Origin: DATDVD01 sp035290065
Lineage (GTDB): Bacteria > Pseudomonadota > Gammaproteobacteria > Coxiellales > Coxiellaceae
Assembly: GCA_035290065.1 (NCBI GenBank)
Contig: DATDVD010000012.1
Location: 1 to 45,438, forward strand
Direction: 5' to 3'
DNA: 45,438 nucleotides
A program made the translations under genes and the position numbers. Under the pieces are notes generated by a model. That model had not been told where the DNA came from. It ran no database searches and worked only from the letters and a program-made list of their open reading frames with translations. The first letter of the stretch is position 1. The number at the start of each line of letters is the position of its first letter. Positions 40,845-45,438 of this stretch are shown here, in pieces.

Positions 40845-42995
40845 ATGAGTAAAAAACCTAATGATCCTTTTTTTGAACGGGAAAAGGAAAAATATGAAAA
40901 ACCCGTTCCTAGTCGTGAATTTATTCTTGGCGTCTTAAAAGAACAGGATAGCAAAGGGGTTACTTACAAACAGTTACTCGCTATTTTTCAATTGCACGAT
41001 CGAGACGAAGAAGAAGGCTTGCGCCGACGTCTCCGTGCGATGGTCTTGGATGGGCAACTCGCCCAAACGCGGCGGGGTAAATATGTCCCTGCTGTAAAAA
41101 GTCTCGTGGTAGAAGGCACGGTAGAATCCCATCGCGATGGATTTGGATTTCTATTATCAGAAAATGGTGGAGACGATGTTTTTTTACCGGCGCGCCAAAT
41201 GCGCGGTGTCTTTAATGGAGACCGCATTCAGGTGCGAATTATTAGTGCGGATCGCCAAGGCCGTAAAGAAGGTCGCATTGTGGATATATTGGAACGCAAT
41301 ACTCGTAATGTAGTGGGCCGTTTGTGCTTCGATAAGGGCGTATATTTTGTTAGCCCCGATAGCAAAGCGATGACACACGATGTGATTATTTCCTCTGACC
41401 AACATCAAGGCGCAAAAGTAGGCCAATTTGTGGAAGTGGAAATTACACGCCAGCCGGATTTTCACCGCCCGCCAGAAGGCAAGGTCATTGATATTTTAGG
41501 GGATGAATTAACGCCGGGAATGGAAGTAGAGTTGGCGATTCGTTCTCATAATCTTCCGTATGAATGGCCGAAAGAAGTGGTGCAAGAATCCAGACGTTTT
41601 CATCCTAAGTTAGAAGAACAAGATTATGCGGGGCGAAAAGATTTACGAGCATTGCCTCTTGTCACAATTGATGGAGAAGATGCAAAAGATTTTGATGACG
41701 CCGTTTATGCAGAACCTTCGCCTCACGAGGGTTGGCGTTTAATTGTGGCGATAGCCGATGTGAGTTTTTATGTAAAACCAGGCTCTGCCCTCGATAAAGA
41801 AGCTCAGTTGCGTGGCAATTCTGTTTATTTTCCTGCTCGCGTAATTCCTATGCTGCCAGAGGCTTTATCCAACGGTTTGTGTTCCTTAAAACCGAATGAA
41901 GATCGCATGGCAATGGTGTGTGATATGCAGGTGGATAAAGAAGGGAAGTTAAAATCCTTTGAATTTTATCCAGCGATTATGCTTTCGCATGCGCGTTTAA
42001 CCTATACCGAAGTGGCGGATATGATTAAAGGTAAACGCACGAAACATTATGCGTTAAAACCCCAGATTGATCATTTGTACGAATTATTTAAGCAATTATT
42101 AAAACAGCGAAAAAACCGAGGTGCGATTGATTTTGAAACTACAGAAACGCGAATTATTTTTGATGATTATGGAAAAATAGAAAAAATTATTCCCTTAGAG
42201 CGCAATGAAGCACATCGTTTAATTGAAGAGATGATGTTGCTTGCGAATATGTCGGCTGCGCGCTTAGTGGGAGAGAAAAAAACCCCAGTTTTGTATCGAA
42301 ATCACGAAAAGCCTTTTCCTGAGAAATTAAGTGCTTTGCGCGATTTTTTAAAAGCATTTAGTTTGCGACTAAACGGTGGCGAACATCCTAAAGCCATCGA
42401 TTATGCTAGTTTATTAGAGCGTGTGATGAAACGAGATGACGCTCATTTATTGCAAACAGTTTTATTACGATCGTTAAGTCAAGCCGTTTATGCGCCGAAT
42501 AATGTCGGCCATTTTGGATTATCGTATGAAGGATATTGTCACTTTACATCGCCCATCCGTCGTTACCCGGATTTATTATTGCATCGTGCCTTAAAGCACC
42601 TGATTGATAAAAGTGAGCCTTACCCTTATCAATTGGACCAGGTGGCACGGTTGGGAGAACACTGTTCTTTCACCGAACGTCGTGCGGATCGATCCACACG
42701 GGATGCTGTGGATTGGCTAAAATGCGATTACATGCAAGATAAAATCGGTAAAACGTTCGACGGAATTATTACGGATGTCACCTCTTTTGGATTATTTATA
42801 GAACTAAGAGAAGTATATGTGCAAGGGCTGTTGCATGTTACAGCGCTTTACCAAGATTATTACCAACATGATCCTATTCATCATACACTAATAGGCAAAC
42901 GCAGCGGAAAAGTGTATCGTTTAGGGGACAGCATTCGTATACTACTGGCGCGCGTTAATTTAGATGAGCGCCAAATTGATTTTGATTTAGCGTAA
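40845..42995 (+). CDS. rnr: Ribonuclease R
   Basis: 3'-5' exoribonuclease degrading structured RNA, also used in tmRNA quality control. The 716-residue protein has an N-terminal helix-turn-helix-like region (residues 20-80), cold-shock domains (about 85-230), the RNB catalytic domain with DGEDAKDFDDAVYA near residue 276 (metal-binding aspartates), and a C-terminal S1 domain (GKTFDGIITDVTSFGLFIEL). E. coli RNase R is 813 residues; the basic C-terminal extension is absent here. The ATG at 40845 is chosen over an upstream TTG (40836). The lipoprotein gene follows 12 bases later. Confidence 0.95.
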   Translation: MSKKPNDPFFEREKEKYEKPVPSREFILGVLKEQDSKGVTYKQLLAIFQLHDRDEEEGLRRRLRAMVLDGQLAQTRRGKYVPAVKSLVVEGTVESHRDGFGFLLSENGGDDVFLPARQMRGVFNGDRIQVRIISADRQGRKEGRIVDILERNTRNVVGRLCFDKGVYFVSPDSKAMTHDVIISSDQHQGAKVGQFVEVEITRQPDFHRPPEGKVIDILGDELTPGMEVELAIRSHNLPYEWPKEVVQESRRFHPKLEEQDYAGRKDLRALPLVTIDGEDAKDFDDAVYAEPSPHEGWRLIVAIADVSFYVKPGSALDKEAQLRGNSVYFPARVIPMLPEALSNGLCSLKPNEDRMAMVCDMQVDKEGKLKSFEFYPAIMLSHARLTYTEVADMIKGKRTKHYALKPQIDHLYELFKQLLKQRKNRGAIDFETTETRIIFDDYGKIEKIIPLERNEAHRLIEEMMLLANMSAARLVGEKKTPVLYRNHEKPFPEKLSALRDFLKAFSLRLNGGEHPKAIDYASLLERVMKRDDAHLLQTVLLRSLSQAVYAPNNVGHFGLSYEGYCHFTSPIRRYPDLLLHRALKHLIDKSEPYPYQLDQVARLGEHCSFTERRADRSTRDAVDWLKCDYMQDKIGKTFDGIITDVTSFGLFIELREVYVQGLLHVTALYQDYYQHDPIHHTLIGKRSGKVYRLGDSIRILLARVNLDERQIDFDLA

Positions 42996-43007
42996 GGAGA
43001 GTCAGGT

Positions 43008-43361
43008 ATGCTGCGTTCTGGCCGAATGATGGTGATTCTTTTCAGTATGCTGGTGTTGCAAGCGTGTGCGAAACATACTTATCCTGGGGATTTGTCTCAC
43101 AATTTAAATGATTTCGAAATATCGGAAAAAGTGCGGAGTTTGTTAGCGAGCCATGAGGTGACAGAAACTAATTCTATTACGGTGAGTACGTATAAAGGAT
43201 GGGTGACGTTAGCAGGGCATGCGCAGGAAGATCAGCAAGTGGATTTTGCGAAAAGTTTAGCGACTGAAGTGGTGGACAGTATGCACGTGATTAATCGCGT
43301 TAAGGTGTATCCAACCACAGAAACTATCAATAAAACATCGATTGTTCCGATAGGATATTAG
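43008..43361 (+). CDS. BON-domain lipoprotein
   Basis: A 117-residue envelope lipoprotein: lipoprotein signal peptide with the lipobox LVLQAC (cysteine about residue 20), then one BON domain (about residues 37-105: EISEKVRSLLAS, TVSTYKGWVTLAGHAQ, VINRVKVYP). BON domains bind phospholipid or peptidoglycan; related to OsmY/DolP-like proteins but with a single domain. AAGGAGA precedes the ATG. It follows rnr closely and is probably co-transcribed. Confidence 0.88.
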   Translation: MLRSGRMMVILFSMLVLQACAKHTYPGDLSHNLNDFEISEKVRSLLASHEVTETNSITVSTYKGWVTLAGHAQEDQQVDFAKSLATEVVDSMHVINRVKVYPTTETINKTSIVPIGY

Positions 43362-43406
43362 AGTGTATAGGTGAGGCGTAACTGTTGGCGCATGCTGGAT
43401 AGGCTT

Positions 43407-43472
43407 TTATGCCTGTTTCAGACGTTTTTTAACGGCCGCGCCTTTCGCCATTTCATGGAGAACGATTTCTTC
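43407..43472 (-). other. In-frame 21-codon extension after the receiver-protein stop
   Basis: Directly after the TAA stop of the gene at 43473-43853, the same frame continues for 21 sense codons (EEIVLHEMAKGAAVKKRLKQA) to a second TAA at 43407-43409. The residues look like a normal helical protein end. A single CAA-to-TAA change would explain it. No start codon or ribosome binding site for an independent peptide is apparent. Confidence 0.5.
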
Positions 43473-43853
43473 TTAGGCATACAAAGCTTCTTGTACTTTT
43501 CCTGCCAGCTCGTGAGCCGTATCGGGAATGAAATCAAACATGCCTAATTCAAAAGCTGTATTGAGCTCTTGGGGAGCAGGAACTTTACTGTCACCTACCA
43601 TCAGAATGGGTAGCTTCTGAATGCCAACGGTTTTCTTGATGGTTTTAAGTAACTGCCATGCATTATCCAACAAACAATGAATAATCACGCCACCATACGC
43701 ACCGCGACGATGAGTGAGTTGTTGGATAGCATCCTGAGAGCTGGGCACATACTCTGTTGCGTAGCCTTCAGTTTCTAACTGATTCATCAATTGTTGCGCA
43801 CGAATATTTTCGTGGTCTACGACGAGAAATTTATAGGACTTAGTTCCGAACAT
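43473..43853 (-). CDS. Degenerate response-regulator receiver protein
   Basis: A 126-residue single receiver-like domain (FLVVDHENIRAQQLMNQLE at the start, LPILMVGDSKVP in the middle, DFIPDTAHELAGKV at the end). The key residues of a phosphorylated receiver are missing: the acidic pair is DH, the position of the phospho-accepting aspartate reads GVIIHC, and the conserved lysine near the end is absent. It is therefore probably a pseudo-receiver working without phosphorylation. The start at 43853 is set by AAGGAGG five bases before it; a frame from 43889 exists but has no such site. The stop may be premature. It has a long, structured leader. Possibly relevant to lexA upstream, but no link is shown. 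Confidence 0.72.
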   Translation of the reverse strand: MFGTKSYKFLVVDHENIRAQQLMNQLETEGYATEYVPSSQDAIQQLTHRRGAYGGVIIHCLLDNAWQLLKTIKKTVGIQKLPILMVGDSKVPAPQELNTAFELGMFDFIPDTAHELAGKVQEALYA

Positions 43854-44201
43854 AAGTACCTCCTTGGTCATGTTACCTTTGGCCCCCATCGTGGTAGGGA
43901 GTGATGGGGCACCGCTTGAAACAGATGCCCTTGCAGGAAAGGCCTTTACCTTGCTCGCTTACACCTGGCCTGGAAAAGGTTCCTCTTGTGGAATCGGTCT
44001 GCAAGGACAATGGCAATCCTACTGCAATTTAAGTGAATAAAAAATTAGCAATTATAACGGGCTTACATCGCTCACACGGCTTTTCTTACGTGAGAGTACC
44101 TTAACATATAGGTATCTTTTCTAGGCATGACTCGTAATATTCCCATTTTTACACTCTATCGACTGATTAGGTCTTAAGCAGAATATTTCTGCTTTATGTT
44201 C
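43854..44201. other. Structured 5' region of the receiver gene and lexA downstream region
   Basis: 348 bases without a gene. On the minus strand TATAAT (44056-44051) may be the -10 of the receiver gene, giving a leader of about 190 bases that is richer in G and C than its surroundings. Pairings, given on the plus strand: CCTTGCAG (43929-43936) / CTGCAAGG (43999-44006); an inner GGTTCC (43978-43983) / GGAATC (43990-43995); and CCCCATC (43884-43890) / GATGGGG (43903-43909) just before the ribosome binding site. No known riboswitch class was recognised. The lexA 3' hairpin lies at 44176-44194. Confidence 0.5.
44176..44194 (-). terminator. Hairpin after lexA
   Basis: Perfect 8-bp stem AAGCAGAA (44176-44183) / TTCTGCTT (44187-44194), three-base loop, starting eight bases past the lexA stop. 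No T-run follows, so it is either a weak terminator or a 3' protecting hairpin. Confidence 0.45.
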
Positions 44202-44804
44202 TCAATCCGCAAAGCGAATAAGCCCTATGTAGATCCCTTGGATTTTGACACGCTGGGTGGAATAAACCATGGGCTGATGCTTAGCATTGGCTGGAATTAG
44301 TGTAACCTGGGCGTGATCAGGACTGTAGCGAATACGCTTTAAAGTAGCTTGCTCATTGTCAATTAAAGCCACTACAATTTGTCCATTTTTAGCGATTTCT
44401 GTGTGCTCACAAATCACCACATCTCCATCAAAAATGCCTTCTTCTATCATAGAGTCTCCTTTGACACGAAGCGCATAGCGACAAGGACCTGCTAAAATAT
44501 TGGTAAATTCTATACTTTCGGATTGGGGGATCGCCTCGATGGGCGAGCCCGCGGCGATGTAACCCAATAAGGGAATAGAAGTAGAAGGCAGCGATTCTCC
44601 TTCCGCCAGGGCAATGTTACGGTGCCGATTAGGCAGTAATTGAATTAAATTAGCGGATTGTAATTTCTTGAGATAGCGATGAGCCACCCCCCGCGATTTA
44701 ATGCCAATGCCGTGCGCAATTTCAGCGGCAGTAGGGGCATATCGGTATTTCAACATAAAGTTTTTAATAAATTCATAGGTCTTTTTTTCTTTTAAAGTTA
44801 ACAT
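44202..44804 (-). CDS. lexA: LexA repressor
   Basis: SOS repressor with self-cleavage activity. The 200-residue protein has the N-terminal winged helix (MLTLKEKKTYEFIKNFM, PTAAEIAHGIGIKSRGVAHRYL), the cleavage site A85-G86 in GYIAAGSP, the catalytic serine S118 in VKGDSM and the lysine K156 in ATLKRI, nearly the same positions as in E. coli LexA. Ribosome binding site AGAGGAG about seven bases before the ATG. A TTGACA-headed promoter lies 140 bases upstream. From memory L. pneumophila and C. burnetii have no lexA, so this gene is informative about the organism. Confidence 0.94.
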   Translation of the reverse strand: MLTLKEKKTYEFIKNFMLKYRYAPTAAEIAHGIGIKSRGVAHRYLKKLQSANLIQLLPNRHRNIALAEGESLPSTSIPLLGYIAAGSPIEAIPQSESIEFTNILAGPCRYALRVKGDSMIEEGIFDGDVVICEHTEIAKNGQIVVALIDNEQATLKRIRYSPDHAQVTLIPANAKHQPMVYSTQRVKIQGIYIGLIRFAD

Positions 44805-44945
44805 AAGCGCTCTCCTCTAATGGGTGATCTGATGGCCAGCCATGGTGACGAGTCGTAAGCTGCTGCTGCTTAACTCTATCCTGACTGCCAAAGAGGATCC
44901 TTCCCTGTTACATTGGCTTGCATCCATACTTGACCACCAGATCTA

Positions 44946-44980
44946 CTGTTAAGAGTACATAAAGAGAACGGGTGTGTCAA
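44946..44980 (-). promoter_or_regulatory. lexA promoter with possible LexA operator
   Basis: Minus strand: TTGACA (44980-44975), 17-base spacer, TACTCT (44957-44952; three of six matches). Overlapping the -10 is ATGT-N7-ACAG (44960-44946), a near match to CTGT-N8-ACAG with one substitution and one base less spacing. Position on the promoter fits autorepression; the sequence match is only partial. Confidence 0.4.
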
Positions 44981-45013
44981 CAGCCAGCATGAAAAATTTA
45001 TTCGGATCGGAAA

Positions 45014-45337
45014 TTACTCCTCGAGATGGGGCAGTTTATTATCCACGTTCTTCCATTCCTCTGCATCAAGAGGGGGTTCTTTTTTAGCTGAAATAACGGG
45101 CCATTTTTGAGCCAAGCGGGCATTTAACGCGAGAAAAGCGTGCTGGTCTGGGGTCAGCTCATCTTCTGGCACAATAGCATCGACAGGGCATTCAGGGACA
45201 CATAAATTACAATCAATGCATTCCTCGGGGTCAATCACCAGCATGTTGGGTCCTTCCCGAAAACAGTCCACCGGACATACTTCTACACAGTCGGTATATT
45301 TGCATTTAATGCATTTATCGAGGACAACGAAGGTCAC
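45014..45337 (-). CDS. fdxA: Ferredoxin FdxA (3Fe-4S/4Fe-4S)
   Basis: Small electron carrier, 107 residues, with the seven-iron ferredoxin pattern: N-terminal CIKCKYTDCVEVCPVDCF and a second set CIDCNLCVPECP near residues 40-51, followed by an acidic C-terminal extension of about 50 residues. The start is GTG at 45335-45337 with AAGGA seven bases before. Typical FdxA length. The remaining 101 bases of the window, upstream of it, hold no complete gene. Confidence 0.95.
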   Translation of the reverse strand: MTFVVLDKCIKCKYTDCVEVCPVDCFREGPNMLVIDPEECIDCNLCVPECPVDAIVPEDELTPDQHAFLALNARLAQKWPVISAKKEPPLDAEEWKNVDNKLPHLEE

Positions 45338-45438
45338 AATAAAATCCTTTCAATCCAGGCTACACAAAGGGGATACTTTAATAAACTGCGATTATAGTGT
45401 ATCCTTATCTTTTTTTGAAGCAGGTTTAAACGTGGAAG

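Noticed and set aside
43885..44045. Plus-strand RsmY/RsmZ-like small RNA (five GGA motifs)
   Set aside because: No plus-strand promoter or terminator could be seen; the minus-strand leader is the simpler reading.
43885..44045. 6S RNA, SRP RNA or RNase P RNA
   Set aside because: Conserved cores of these RNAs as I remember them are not present.
45428..45438. Start of a divergent gene at the window edge (GTG)
   Set aside because: Too short to judge; adjacency of fdxA and mutS in other gammaproteobacteria is not evidence enough.

Overview
The window reads as a chromosomal segment of a gammaproteobacterium, most probably of the Legionellales (Coxiella/Legionella relatives). Four things suggest this: the order truA, accD, folC, dedD, cvpA, purF matches the gammaproteobacterial arrangement; a FimV C-terminal domain lies directly before truA; most genes are of gammaproteobacterial type; and two large polytopic proteins of unknown family are preceded by direct repeats resembling the Legionella/Coxiella PmrA box. 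A lexA gene is present, although from memory L. pneumophila and C. burnetii lack it, so a less studied genus is likely. No rRNA, tRNA, CRISPR array, insertion sequence or prophage was found.

Layout. 1-4.5 kb: the end of an RND efflux pump, a short FimV-like protein and truA, tightly packed. 4.6-9.3 kb: accD-folC-dedD-cvpA-purF, ending in a terminator. 9.3-11.7 kb: two small membrane proteins, dusA and rpmE (opposite strand). 11.9-17 kb: an MFS transporter, yciB-bolA (minus), scpA-scpB and rluB, with REP-type repeats in the gaps. 16.9-25 kb: two proteins of unknown function, a 5'-nucleotidase, and an AddA-like helicase and AddB-like nuclease (minus) separated by a MarR regulator on the plus strand. 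25.3-29.3 kb: ybeY, a 3-methyladenine glycosylase, miaB and an M17 aminopeptidase. 29.3-33.4 kb: a beta-oxidation operon (fadI-like, fadJ-like, membrane protein). 33.5-35.2 kb: metG. 35.3-39.1 kb: the two polytopic proteins. 39.4-45.4 kb: a YgjP-like metalloprotein, a small secreted protein, rnr, a BON lipoprotein, a degenerate receiver protein, lexA and fdxA.

How the genes work together. Most of the window is housekeeping: fatty acid synthesis (accD) and degradation (fadI/fadJ), folate and purine synthesis, tRNA modification (truA, dusA, miaB), rRNA maturation (rluB, ybeY, rnr), chromosome segregation (scpAB) and DNA repair (AddA/AddB-like pair, Mpg, LexA).

The most distinctive signals are four things. 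(1) Four copies of a 79-83 bp element, each made of two opposed GTAG-headed palindromes (a BIME built from REPs), with compensatory base changes in the stems; one supplies the metG stop codon. (2) Two polytopic proteins with PmrA-box-like direct repeats upstream, which makes them candidate Dot/Icm-associated proteins. (3) Several genes whose start codon lies about 7-12 bases after a -10 hexamer with no ribosome binding site, suggesting leaderless mRNAs. (4) An AddA-like helicase that has lost its nuclease domain. All functional statements are read from the sequence and from memory of the families; no database search was run.
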